From the NCBI GenBank assembly GCA_964428385.1, contig CAYRYR010000022.1:1-31270 (forward strand): a DNA stretch of 31,270 nucleotides, given 5' to 3'. The stretch is from JAFGOM01 sp964428385 (lineage in GTDB: Archaea > Halobacteriota > Methanomicrobia > Methanomicrobiales > Methanospirillaceae). A model generated the notes under the pieces. The model saw only the letters and a program-made list of their open reading frames with translations, had not been told where the DNA came from and ran no database searches. The position numbers and the translations under genes were made by a program. Below, one piece after another: positions 23,981 to 31,270 of this stretch. Position 1 is the first letter of the stretch. The number at the start of each line of letters is the position of its first letter.

Positions 23981-24016
23981 CCGCACTAAAAGAATAGATC
24001 AACAGGACAGATCCAG

Positions 24017-24715
24017 ATGGAAACAAGTATCCGTACCTATATAACAAATCCAGCAGATTTTTTTGTTGAAAAAAATGCAAAGGAGCCTGCATTGTCAATA
24101 CCTGCACTTATTGTTGCGATTGGAGGTCTATTTGCAGCTATCACTGCCTACCAGGTGAGTGGCATCATGGGACCGGTCTTTTCAGGTATGTCTGATAGTA
24201 TCAGTTATGTCATTGTGATTTTTGCCGGTATATCCGGATTTATCGGTTTTTTTATCATATGGTTAATTCTTGGGTTTATGATGTATCTCATTACAAGGTA
24301 CTATAAATCTGACCATTCGTTTAAACGGATCCTTGAGATTACCGGATATGGGATGGTCCCTCTTGTTATTGCCGCATGTATATCAATGATTCTTGGATTG
24401 TACTTCATTCCCATGGTAGAGATAGGTTCGGTTCATCTCACCAGTATGACTGATCCTGAAGAGATTCAGCAGATTGTTGAGAAGGCAACCTCTAACCTTA
24501 TGCATGATCCGGTATTTTTACAGTATTCACTTATGTCTTCACTGGTTACCCTCATCTTTTTAGTTTGGGCTGCAAACCAGTGGATCTTTGGCATGCAGGC
24601 AGGAGGGAAGTTAACCCAAAAACAGGTTTTATTTGCAGGTGGAATACCTGCCGTGATATATGCTCTCTTTACTCTCTATTCACTGGGAATGAGTTTAGGA
24701 TGGTTTTCAACATGA
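24017..24715 (+). CDS. Yip1-domain membrane protein
   Basis: A 232-residue membrane protein with a short cytoplasmic N-terminus (TYITNPADFFVEKN, the typical Yip1 'P-xxFF' opening) and about five hydrophobic segments (near 28-48, 63-95, 113-135, 168-188, 203-228). Yip1-like proteins occur in archaea beside ABC exporters, but their job is unknown. It is first in a tight operon: its TGA overlaps the next ATG (24712-24715), followed by a secreted COG1361 protein, an ATPase and a permease. A scaffold or accessory role in that exporter is suggested by the overlap, not by any motif. Confidence 0.8.
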   Translation: METSIRTYITNPADFFVEKNAKEPALSIPALIVAIGGLFAAITAYQVSGIMGPVFSGMSDSISYVIVIFAGISGFIGFFIIWLILGFMMYLITRYYKSDHSFKRILEITGYGMVPLVIAACISMILGLYFIPMVEIGSVHLTSMTDPEEIQQIVEKATSNLMHDPVFLQYSLMSSLVTLIFLVWAANQWIFGMQAGGKLTQKQVLFAGGIPAVIYALFTLYSLGMSLGWFST

Positions 24716-25878
24716 AAATACGATTATTTTCTCTCTTCATCCCACTGGTACTCCTTGTTCTATGTCTTGCCAGCATCTCTCCTGTAGCAGCAGAACAGGA
24801 TCCGGGGTCAGTAGCATCATCTGCACAGGTCTATATTTCCAGTCTAACTCTGGATCCTGAAGTACTGATGCCATGGGATATCGGGACCGTTACCTTTGAG
24901 ATAACTAACTCAGGTAGTCAGGGTGTCCCGGTTTCAGCAGCACGATTACATGACAGTAAGATAAAGACAATCAGCGATCAGTACGATGTTGTCGGTTCGC
25001 TCGGTGGCGGCAACACCATGAAGTTTGCTTATACAATCCAGGCAGATGGGAAAGAAGGTATCTATTATCCGGCATTTTCACTTGATTTTCGTGATGCCGG
25101 ATATCTACGATATCCATTTCAGGTAATGGTTCAGGATAAAACCTTATCTGTAGCGATTCTTGACAAGCCTGAAAATTTTACCATGGGTAAGAAAGAAATT
25201 CTTACGATGCATATTGGGAATCCCCGTGACAACAAAGTGACTGGTGTCACGGTAATTCCGAAAGGTGATGGACATGAGATTATGCCGAGCAGCTATTTTG
25301 TCGGTGTCCTCGAGCCTGATACATCAATTGATGTTCCGTTCTCTTTTACTCCTGGATCAGATGATGATCTAATATTTACAGTGGATTATCAGAATGGAAT
25401 TAATGAACATGATGTCTCGTATACAATTCCCATCCAGTTTGGGCAATCAAAGACACGTGCAGATCCGGTTCTCTCAAATATCATCCTTGAAGATACGGGT
25501 GAGTATTACAGACTATCAGGCGATGTAACAAATTCAGGTCTTGAGACTGCAAACGGTGTGATAATAACGACAGATGAACCTGCAGAACCAACCATCCCGT
25601 ACCGGTTGTATGCTGTCGGTGCCTTAAAACCAGACGATTTTGCTGGGTTTGAAGTTACCTTTACCACACCCCCTGAAACAGAGGAGGTTGGGATATTGAT
25701 CTCATACAAAGATGATGATGGTAATGAGTTTGTCAGTTCGACTGATGTAAATCTTAATAGTCTTCCAACATCTGAATCAGTTCAAAATGAGGGTTTTTCA
25801 CCAGTATTTATCGTTATCATTCTGATATTCCTCCTTGCAGTAAGTGGAGTTATTTATTATACCAGGTTCAGGAGATGA
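24712..25878 (+). CDS. COG1361-type secreted, membrane-anchored protein
   Basis: A 388-residue exported protein. A signal peptide (MKIRLFSLFIPLVLLVLCLA, cut near AAEQDPG) is followed by two or three beta-sandwich domains of the CARDB/COG1361 kind, with repeated phrases such as VTFEITNSGSQGVPV, LTMHIGNPRDNKV and LSGDVTNSGLETANGV. A C-terminal membrane helix (VFIVIILIFLLAVSGVIYY) and a basic end (TRFRR) anchor it. The start at 24712 is chosen because it opens with the signal peptide and overlaps the Yip1 stop by ATGA. It overlaps the ATPase gene likewise (25875-25878). COG1361 proteins often accompany MacB-like exporters in methanogens, where they could act as the extracellular partner. Confidence 0.85.
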   Translation: MKIRLFSLFIPLVLLVLCLASISPVAAEQDPGSVASSAQVYISSLTLDPEVLMPWDIGTVTFEITNSGSQGVPVSAARLHDSKIKTISDQYDVVGSLGGGNTMKFAYTIQADGKEGIYYPAFSLDFRDAGYLRYPFQVMVQDKTLSVAILDKPENFTMGKKEILTMHIGNPRDNKVTGVTVIPKGDGHEIMPSSYFVGVLEPDTSIDVPFSFTPGSDDDLIFTVDYQNGINEHDVSYTIPIQFGQSKTRADPVLSNIILEDTGEYYRLSGDVTNSGLETANGVIITTDEPAEPTIPYRLYAVGALKPDDFAGFEVTFTTPPETEEVGILISYKDDDGNEFVSSTDVNLNSLPTSESVQNEGFSPVFIVIILIFLLAVSGVIYYTRFRR

Positions 25879-26579
25879 GAAGCTCTGTGACAGCATCTCA
25901 AGAAAATATTATTATTTTTCGCAATATAAGTAAAATTTACCATCTTTTAGGAGGTAATGTCACCGCTCTTGACAATGTATCAGGTTCTGTAGGACGGGGG
26001 GAGTTCATTGCTATCATGGGCCCGTCTGGTTCAGGAAAATCAACCCTCCTTAATATACTCGGCTGTCTAGATGTTCCTGATTCTGGTGAAATTCTCATCA
26101 ACGGGATTGAGACGACTCATATGAGTGATGATGATCTCACCCGGTTACGACGGGATCATATCGGTTTTATCTTTCAGCAGTTTAATCTCATTCCTCTTCT
26201 GACTGCACGGGAGAACGTACAGTATCCCCTATTATTAAAGACCGGGACAACCAACTGTGATGATCGCTGTATTGATGTGCTCCGGTCTGTTGCCCTTGAA
26301 TCTCATCTGGATAGTCACAAACCAAATGAACTGTCTGGCGGTCAGCAACAGCGTGTTGCGATAGCACGGGCACTGGTAAATGATCCTGAGATTCTTCTCT
26401 GTGATGAACCTACCGGGAATCTTGATTCAAAGACAGGGAATGCCATTATGGAACTATTAAAACGGCTCTGTGAAGGTCAGGGCAAGACTATCATCATGGT
26501 GACTCATGATCCATCTGTGGCGGTCTATGCCCACCGGAAGATACAGATCGTGGATGGGAAAATTACCAGGGGTGCATAA
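25875..26579 (+). CDS. ABC transporter ATPase, MacB/LolD type
   Basis: A 234-residue ABC ATPase of the MacB/LolD family. Walker A GPSGSGKST (49-57), Q-loop IFQQFNLIPLLT (99-110), signature LSGGQQQR (153-160), Walker B ILLCDEPTGNLDS (173-185) and the H-loop MVTHD near 208 are all intact. The Q-loop text FQQFNL is typical of this family. It works with the adjacent FtsX-type permease as a mechanotransmission pump rather than a classical channel. It overlaps the COG1361 gene by four bases and the permease by one. Confidence 0.96.
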   Translation: MRSSVTASQENIIIFRNISKIYHLLGGNVTALDNVSGSVGRGEFIAIMGPSGSGKSTLLNILGCLDVPDSGEILINGIETTHMSDDDLTRLRRDHIGFIFQQFNLIPLLTARENVQYPLLLKTGTTNCDDRCIDVLRSVALESHLDSHKPNELSGGQQQRVAIARALVNDPEILLCDEPTGNLDSKTGNAIMELLKRLCEGQGKTIIMVTHDPSVAVYAHRKIQIVDGKITRGA

Positions 26580-27748
26580 TGAAGCAACGTATCTTCTTCA
26601 ATCTCGCAGTCAGAAATTTACGGATTCACTGGCTCCGTTCTCTCCTCGCAGCAATAGGTATCATTATCGGGGTTGTTGCTATCACTTCGATGGGCATTTT
26701 AGGAAACGGACTGACACTTTCTGTCTCTGAATCACTTTCAGATGTCGGTGATTCAATTGTTGTCAGTCCACATGTCGGATACTTTGGACCGGGAGCACCT
26801 TCCAGCAATACAAAGATAACGGATCGGGAGCTTGAGCAGATAAGACGTGCAGCAGGAAATGCAGATATCATCCCGGTATACTCAGGGGGTGACCGGATTA
26901 AAGTTGGACGTGAGACTGGAGCTTCAGCAATCTATGGGATGGATCCAAAAGACATCCCGTTAATGCTTGATAAGCTGGAAGGCCAGTATATTCGTGGATC
27001 TTCTGGTGTGATGGCGGGGAAGAAACTGGCTGAGGAGTACGATCTGGTTGTTGGATCGCGAATCCTCATTGGAGATGATGAGACCGGAGTCAGAGTAACA
27101 GGAATTCTTGATGAACGCGGGATGGGATTTGATATTAATCCTGATAATGGCCTTGTCTTCTCTGATCAATGGTATAAGAACTTCTATTCTACTGAGGGAT
27201 ATGATAGTGTCATTGTGAAGGTCAGGGACCTGGATCACATTGAATCAACGAAGGCAGCGATAGAGGCCCAGCTCAACCGGCGTGAGACAGAGGTAGATGT
27301 GTATGACACCCGTGCCATTCTTGAGACGATTCTTGAGACTTTTGGGCGTATTGCAACCTTTACTATGGCCATTGGCGGGATCTCACTCATTGTTGCCGGG
27401 GTCTCTATCTTTAATGTTATGATGATGTCAGTAATGGAGCGGTACAAAGAGATTGGCATTCTCAGATCCATTGGAACGATGAGGAATGAGGTCAGAAAGA
27501 TGTTTATCTATGAATCACTGCTTCTTGGCATTGGTGGGAGTCTTATTGGTGGTATCCTGAGCTTTATTGGAGGATATGTTGCGATACTCATCATGCTTGA
27601 GGAGACACGTTTTCTCTTCATGCCATCCAGTCTGATATTTATCCCCTACGGTATGGCATTTGGAATTGTAACCAGCGTGCTATCTGGTCTCTATCCTGCA
27701 TGGAAAGCATCGAATTTAAATCCTATCGAAGCTTTGAGACATGAATAA
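26579..27748 (+). CDS. MacB/FtsX-type ABC permease
   Basis: A 389-residue permease with the MacB layout: one N-terminal membrane helix (about 17-40, LRSLLAAIGIIIGVVAITSMG), a large extracellular domain of about 200 residues, and three C-terminal helices (about 255-285, 310-340, 350-375) that form the FtsX domain. The coupling-helix region MMMSVMERYKEIGILRSIG contacts the ATPase, and the end ASNLNPIEALRHE is a family hallmark. It starts on the last base of the ATPase stop (TAATG). Substrate is unknown; related pumps export peptides, lipids or drugs. Confidence 0.94.
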   Translation: MKQRIFFNLAVRNLRIHWLRSLLAAIGIIIGVVAITSMGILGNGLTLSVSESLSDVGDSIVVSPHVGYFGPGAPSSNTKITDRELEQIRRAAGNADIIPVYSGGDRIKVGRETGASAIYGMDPKDIPLMLDKLEGQYIRGSSGVMAGKKLAEEYDLVVGSRILIGDDETGVRVTGILDERGMGFDINPDNGLVFSDQWYKNFYSTEGYDSVIVKVRDLDHIESTKAAIEAQLNRRETEVDVYDTRAILETILETFGRIATFTMAIGGISLIVAGVSIFNVMMMSVMERYKEIGILRSIGTMRNEVRKMFIYESLLLGIGGSLIGGILSFIGGYVAILIMLEETRFLFMPSSLIFIPYGMAFGIVTSVLSGLYPAWKASNLNPIEALRHE

Positions 27749-28470
27749 CTGATGTTTCATGTTTGTAGTGATGTAAGTTACACTGACAAAGAAACCTAAA
27801 AAGGATATTAGAAGAGGAGGTGGGGATTTTCTTATTTTTGCTGAACTGACAGAAAGGTTCATTCAGGGAAAGTAAGATAACACACGGGTGATGAATGGTA
27901 TGTGTGGATGTATGAGTCTGATGAACATTGATATTGTGATGGTATTTATCTGTCAGCAGCGGGTATGATGGTACAGAGTGATTATCTGTGTTTTTAATCC
28001 CACCTCCTGTATTGGTTGACGATAACAGGTCTTCTCTGCTTCTCGTCTAATACAACGTCGCCATTCATCCATATAAATAACGAGAGCCCTGATAGATCCT
28101 TCATTGAACCATCTGGTTGTATCTGATTAGGGTGGTGAAGAGTAACAGTTTGAATTTTCGCCTTATATATTTAAGATTTTTTTAAAAACACCTTGATTAT
28201 TACCATCTCTTGGCAGTAATTTGTATTTCGTTCACATGTTGTGATGAGTTTTACTTAGGTGGGACATTAATCGTTCTTTTCGATTTTAAATACATTTTTA
28301 GCATCTTTTTAAATATTCGGCCATGATCGGGGTACCGTATATGGAGCAATTCATGAATATATCCATTATCCTGCTAAAAAAATAAAAAATCAAATCACTT
28401 CAATTAAGCAAGATTCTGCACGGTTTAAGGGGGTTTTATAACTGACGAGATCTTCGTTTTATGTGTGCTG
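27749..28470. other. 720-base spacer with complementary arms, no gene
   Basis: No coding sequence is supported between the permease and the GNAT gene. AGGAGGTGGG (27815-27824) and CCCACCTCCT (27999-28008) are perfect complements 174 bases apart, extending to 13 pairs if one G is bulged. A short hairpin, TGAAC/GTTCA (27842-27861), lies between them. Further on are TATA-like CATATAAATA (28071-28080), several T- and A-rich runs, and an imperfect palindrome at 28341-28366. A small RNA gene or a degraded gene would fit; neither is proven. Confidence 0.45.
28341..28366. promoter_or_regulatory. 26-bp imperfect palindrome
   Basis: The centre ATTCATGAAT is a perfect 10-bp palindrome, and the outer ATGGA and TCCAT are also complementary in register. 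Such a site suits a dimeric regulator. No plus-strand gene follows it, and the GNAT gene ends about 105 bases downstream on the other strand, so its target is unclear. Confidence 0.3.
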
Positions 28471-29055
28471 TTATAGGGGTTGATCCCGGTTTTTTCGACT
28501 GTATTGTATATCTGCCAGGTTCTCATCAGGCAAACAAACTCGCTGGAATGCGATTGTTCCCTTCTCCCGGCCACTTCCGGCATATTCAAACAGGTTTTTT
28601 TCAAGAACACGGATTGAGGCTTTCAGGTCCGGGTAGGTTGTTGCGGTAATTACTGATACCTGATGGTGTGAAAATGCCCATGACAGTAATGAAGTAACAG
28701 CTTCAGTTGCATATCCCTGGTTTTGAAATTCTTTAAGAACTGAATAGCCGAGTTCAAAGGTACCGTCAGGATGCAGGAAAAAACCTCCGCTTCCAATCAG
28801 AACCCGTTCTTTAGAATCAGTGTCAGGGAGTTTTATCCAGTAAAAAGCATATAATCTGCAATTTGTTTTATCAGATAATCTCGTAATAAAATCCTGAATT
28901 GTTTCTTTATCCATCATATCAGGGGGCCATGTATCTGGCAGGCGGGCATCCAGCTCCTGTTGTAGAAGGACCCGGGAGGTGAGTTCATATTCACATAATT
29001 CACGGGTGAGGGGGACAAGTTCCAGTCGGGATGTGATAATTATCTTATTATTCAT
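28471..29055 (-). CDS. GNAT-family N-acetyltransferase (RimJ/RimL-like)
   Basis: A 194-residue acetyltransferase of the RimJ/RimL-like branch, which moves acetyl from acetyl-CoA to an amine. ITSRLELVPLT opens the domain, IGSGGFFLHPDGTFELGYSVLKEFQNQGYATEA covers strands 4 and 5 with the acetyl-CoA loop (QNQGYAT, the Q/RxxGxG/A motif), and VITATTYPDLKASIRVLEKNLF is the usual C-terminal NxxS-like segment. The frame opens upstream to 29097, but the start at 29055 matches the family. The last 15 residues are polar. Substrate unknown; small molecules, antibiotics or protein N-termini are all possible. Confidence 0.85.
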   Translation of the reverse strand: MNNKIIITSRLELVPLTRELCEYELTSRVLLQQELDARLPDTWPPDMMDKETIQDFITRLSDKTNCRLYAFYWIKLPDTDSKERVLIGSGGFFLHPDGTFELGYSVLKEFQNQGYATEAVTSLLSWAFSHHQVSVITATTYPDLKASIRVLEKNLFEYAGSGREKGTIAFQRVCLPDENLADIQYSRKNRDQPL

Positions 29056-29361
29056 AATGTTCGTATTATAGGTTCTATTCACCATTTTTTGGATCAATCA
29101 AGGAATATAAATCAATAATATCCAGATGCTCTGCTTTCACAGGTAAGCATCCTGTATAGTACTTTGTGTTTTGGTATCTCTAGGTATCATACAATGATTT
29201 CTGTATCAGGTTATGTGTTATCTGTCATATTTCTGGAATACTTCCCTTTAGTAGTCGGGTTGGACATCCTCTTGAGATGAATTATTGATACAATAACAAG
29301 GTTCTGTATTTGTTTTCCTGATACAGCAGAGAAATGCGATATCAATAATTCATACAGAAAA

Positions 29362-29370
29362 GAATTAAAA
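29362..29370 (+). promoter_or_regulatory. Possible TATA box of the MATE gene
   Basis: The AT-rich GAATTAAAA stretch lies about 90 bases before the preferred MATE start and directly before the TGGTATACCA palindrome. This would place the upstream ATG at 29371 at or before the transcription start, supporting the later start codon. Confidence 0.3.
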
Positions 29371-29421
29371 ATGTGGTATACCAACGTATGCGATACAGAG
29401 AAGAGAACCTGCAACTCTTAT

Positions 29422-29435
29422 CTCGAAAATTCGAG
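29422..29435. promoter_or_regulatory. Palindrome close to the MATE start
   Basis: CTCGAA and TTCGAG flank AA, ending 25 bases before the ATG at 29461. The outer AACTC/GAGTT also pair in an alternative fold. It could be an operator or a leader hairpin. Confidence 0.35.
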
Positions 29436-29460
29436 TTACCATAGTATTTTAGAAAAGGGG

Positions 29461-30876
29461 ATGAAGATTATTGAACCTAATGAGGTCACCAACCATCAGA
29501 ATGTAACAGCCCCGAAAGATGCAGATACCATCGGGGTCATTCTGATGAAAGGCGATCCAAAACAGGCAATCCTGAGATTATCAGGACCGATAATCGTTGC
29601 AATGTTGCTTATGTCTACCTACAACATTGTGAATGCTATCTGGGTTGCAGGTCTTGGATCAGATGCTCTTGCTGCAGTCGGGTTTATTACACCGCTCTTT
29701 ATGATCCTCATTGGCCTGGGTATTGGTCTTGGGGCAGGGGTAAATTCAACAATCTCCAGGAGAATTGGGGCGGGAGACCGAGCCGGAGCGAATCTGGCAG
29801 CAGTAAATGCAATGATTTTAACTGTTGTTATATCTGTTCTTCTCTCTATCATTCTGATTCTCTTTATTGAACCAATCATGCAGCTGTTTGGTGCCGGAGA
29901 GACAACTGCTCTTGCGGTGACCTATGGTAGAATCGTCTTTTTTGGAACCATCTTTATTCTTTTTAACAATATTACCTACGCCATTCTCCGGGCTGAAGGG
30001 GATACAACCCGTGCAATGTATGTTATGGGTGCATCTTCAGTTTTAAACATCATTCTTGACCCGCTTCTCATCTATACAGCCGGACTAGGAATTGCAGGTG
30101 CGGCATGGGGCATGATAATCTCATTGATAGTGGTTACGGTTATCCTTCTGTACTGGTTTTTGGTAAAAAAGGATACCTACATATCTTTTTCATGGGATCT
30201 CCGTGCAGCAGATACAAAGACTCTCCGGGACATTCTCAGTGTCGGACTCCCGGCGAGTCTTGAGTTTTTCCTGATGGCACTACTAGCTATTATCATAAAC
30301 AGCATGCTGGTTATTGTATCAGGAACAGACGCTGTCGCTGTGTATACAGCAGGATGGCGGGTTGTGTATTTCGCCATCATTCCCATCATTGCGATTGCAA
30401 CCTCGGTCATATCAGTGGCAGGAGCCGCATATGGCGGACATGCCTTGGAAAAACTTCCTGTTATCCATACATTCTCAATAACACTTGGCATCATCATTGC
30501 CATCATTATCAGTGTTTTAACCTGGCTACTTGCAGATTATATTGCATTACTATTTACATATTCATCAGAGAGTGCCCATCTTGCACCGTCAATAGCGGCA
30601 TTCCTTGGTATCATGTGCTTTTTCTATCCCTTTGTTCCACCAGGCATTATGTCAGGTTCTCTCTTTCAGGGAATCGGAAAGGGAATGACCTCACTATGTA
30701 TCAATCTGTTACGGAATCTGGTCTTTATAGCGGTTTTTGCCTATCTGTTTGGTTTTGTTCTTGGTATTGGTGAGCATGGGATATGGTGGGGGGTTGTTGC
30801 CGGGGATATTATCGGAGGTCTTGTTGGATTTTCATGGGCTCGTATCTATATCTCGCGACTGTTGAAGTATCAATAA
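29461..30876 (+). CDS. MATE-family multidrug/cation antiporter
   Basis: A 471-residue MATE exporter with about 12 membrane helices in two homologous halves, driving efflux of drugs or metabolites by Na+ or H+. Each half opens with a family-like stretch: MLLMSTYNIVNAIWVAGLGSDALAAVGF near residue 45, and VGLPASLEFFLMALLAIIINSML near 262. Others are GLGAGVNSTISRRIGAGDRAGANLA and ILRAEGDTTRAMYVMGASSVLNIILDPLLIY. The ATG at 29461 is preferred over 29371: it follows AAGGGG and avoids a 30-residue polar extension unlike the family. Substrate unknown. The GNAT gene is divergent, with a 405-base repeat-rich region between. Confidence 0.92.
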   Translation: MKIIEPNEVTNHQNVTAPKDADTIGVILMKGDPKQAILRLSGPIIVAMLLMSTYNIVNAIWVAGLGSDALAAVGFITPLFMILIGLGIGLGAGVNSTISRRIGAGDRAGANLAAVNAMILTVVISVLLSIILILFIEPIMQLFGAGETTALAVTYGRIVFFGTIFILFNNITYAILRAEGDTTRAMYVMGASSVLNIILDPLLIYTAGLGIAGAAWGMIISLIVVTVILLYWFLVKKDTYISFSWDLRAADTKTLRDILSVGLPASLEFFLMALLAIIINSMLVIVSGTDAVAVYTAGWRVVYFAIIPIIAIATSVISVAGAAYGGHALEKLPVIHTFSITLGIIIAIIISVLTWLLADYIALLFTYSSESAHLAPSIAAFLGIMCFFYPFVPPGIMSGSLFQGIGKGMTSLCINLLRNLVFIAVFAYLFGFVLGIGEHGIWWGVVAGDIIGGLVGFSWARIYISRLLKYQ

Positions 30877-30894
30877 GGAGAGATGCATATTGAT

Positions 30895-30940
30895 GTATTG
30901 ATTGTGGTACTATTGGTGTATTGATTGTGGTACTATTGGT
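30895..30940. repeat. Two tandem copies of a 23-bp unit
   Basis: The unit beginning GTATTGATTGTGG and ending TATTGGT is present at 30895-30917 and again, identical, at 30918-30940, right after the MATE gene. A partial TGATGTATTG-like start precedes the first copy. Identity suggests recent slippage. Confidence 0.8.
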
Positions 30941-31191
30941 GTTTGTATCTGTATTTCTTGTATGATTGCCAGAAAGATCCTGAAAACATTGGATTTTTCA
31001 ATATCAATGGACCGCAACAGATGTTGTAAGATGACCCATGAGGGAGATCTGTTTTTGATATCTCTATAAAAAACCTGGAAAATAAGATTCATATCAAAAA
31101 GAGGCTGTGATCTAGGTCATTTTCTCCCTAAATCCTATCTGATGGCAACTGCTGTTTTAACGGCAGATATCACCCAAACCATACAAAGATA
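30941..31191. other. Spacer without a supported gene
   Basis: About 250 bases after the tandem repeat hold no gene I can support. A 60-codon minus-strand frame (30910-31092) has no motif. CTGCTGTT/AACGGCAG near 31148-31165 could form a small hairpin, possibly the terminator of the minus-strand reading frame that enters at the window end. Confidence 0.4.
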
Positions 31192-31270
31192 CTATCCCGG
31201 AATTTTCTGCCACTTCTTCCTGATAAGTATGGTGGTCAGATTCCTGTCATCAATCATTGAAAGATCAATA
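31192..31270 (-). CDS. Possible C-terminal end of a gene entering from the right
   Basis: On the minus strand the last 79 bases are open in one frame and read IDLSMIDDRNLTTILIRKKWQKIPG before a TAG at 31192-31194. The basic end with tryptophan looks like a plausible protein C-terminus, and a small hairpin lies just beyond. Twenty-five residues are too few to name a family, and chance is quite possible. Confidence 0.3.
   Translation of the reverse strand, partial: IDLSMIDDRNLTTILIRKKWQKIPG

Larger units (their letters stand above)
29056..29460. other. Divergent spacer with several inverted repeats
   Basis: This 405-base region separates the GNAT and MATE genes. It contains CTGTATCAGG (29201-29210) with CCTGATACAG (29317-29326), a 14-bp pair (29277-29290 with 29340-29353), TGGTATACCA (29374-29383), and CTCGAA/TTCGAG (29422-29435). 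No gene is supported. A TATA-like site near 29362 would make the last two elements part of the MATE leader. Confidence 0.5.

Noticed and set aside
27885..27960. Box C/D-like guide RNA (GTGATGA followed by CTGATGA)
   Set aside because: Spacing between boxes is about 23 bases instead of 10-12, and no final CTGA box follows at the right place.
1..31270. CRISPR array, tRNA, rRNA, insertion sequence or integrase
   Set aside because: No regularly spaced repeats, no T-loop GGTTCRA with matching stems, and no transposase or integrase motifs were found by reading both strands.

Overview
The window looks like part of a draft genome of a methanogenic euryarchaeon, most likely a Methanospirillum-like member of the Methanomicrobiales. 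Archaeal markers visible here are a Hel308 helicase, the KEOPS subunit Cgi121, a RIO1 kinase beside a two-KH-domain Dim2/Pno1 protein, a short archaeal-type tyrosyl-tRNA synthetase, type II glyceraldehyde-3-phosphate dehydrogenase, archaeal riboflavin synthase (RibC), COG1361-type surface proteins and TATA-like promoter boxes. The genus is an inference from overall gene flavour and moderate GC; the archaeal assignment is firm. A run of exactly 100 Ns (7554-7653) marks a scaffold gap.

Layout. (1) 100-6503, plus strand: a surface-glycan cluster. Two glycosyltransferases are followed by four genes, mostly joined by ATGA overlaps, that match the steps converting UDP-GlcNAc to a UDP-2,3-diacetamido-2,3-dideoxy-uronic acid: acetyltransferase (WbpD-like), aminotransferase (WbpE-like), 3-dehydrogenase (WbpB-like) and 6-dehydrogenase (WbpA-like). 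(2) 6592-7080: a MoaB-type molybdenum-cofactor gene. (3) 14577 down to 7347, minus strand: an information-processing run of type II GAPDH, TyrRS, RIO1 kinase, Dim2-like KH protein, Hel308 helicase, Cgi121 and an acylphosphatase with heptapeptide repeats that contain the gap. (4) 14908-21682: metabolic genes on both strands: an MBL-fold hydrolase divergent from thiC, a small RRM protein, purE, a class V aminotransferase overlapping ribC, a short encapsulated-ferritin-like protein, and ribH overlapping an aspC-like aminotransferase. (5) 22117-27748, plus strand: a CorA-type transporter with a long structured leader, a DUF2178-like membrane protein paired with a 65-residue XRE regulator, and a four-gene operon (Yip1-like membrane protein, COG1361 surface protein, MacB/LolD-type ATPase, MacB-type permease). 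(6) 28471-30876: a GNAT acetyltransferase and a MATE exporter, divergent, with a leader rich in inverted repeats.

How the genes fit together. Region 1 supplies and probably transfers an acidic amino sugar used on archaeal glycoproteins or surface polymers. Region 3 combines ribosome maturation (RIO1 with Dim2), tRNA modification (Cgi121), tRNA charging and replication-fork repair (Hel308) in one direction with short spacers, suggesting co-transcription. Region 4 holds the last two steps of riboflavin synthesis (supply for flavins and probably F420), the pyrimidine branch of thiamine, and one purine step.

I see no clearly new defence or mobile system, no CRISPR array and no tRNA or rRNA gene. 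The least explained parts are the non-coding stretches: the corA leader with a 12-bp inverted repeat, the 720-bp gap after the ABC operon with a 10-bp (13-bp with a bulge) long-range complementarity, and the MATE leader with interleaved 10- and 14-bp inverted repeats. Among proteins the least ordinary are the repeat-tailed acylphosphatase and the ferritin-like protein that matches an encapsulin cargo but has no shell gene nearby.
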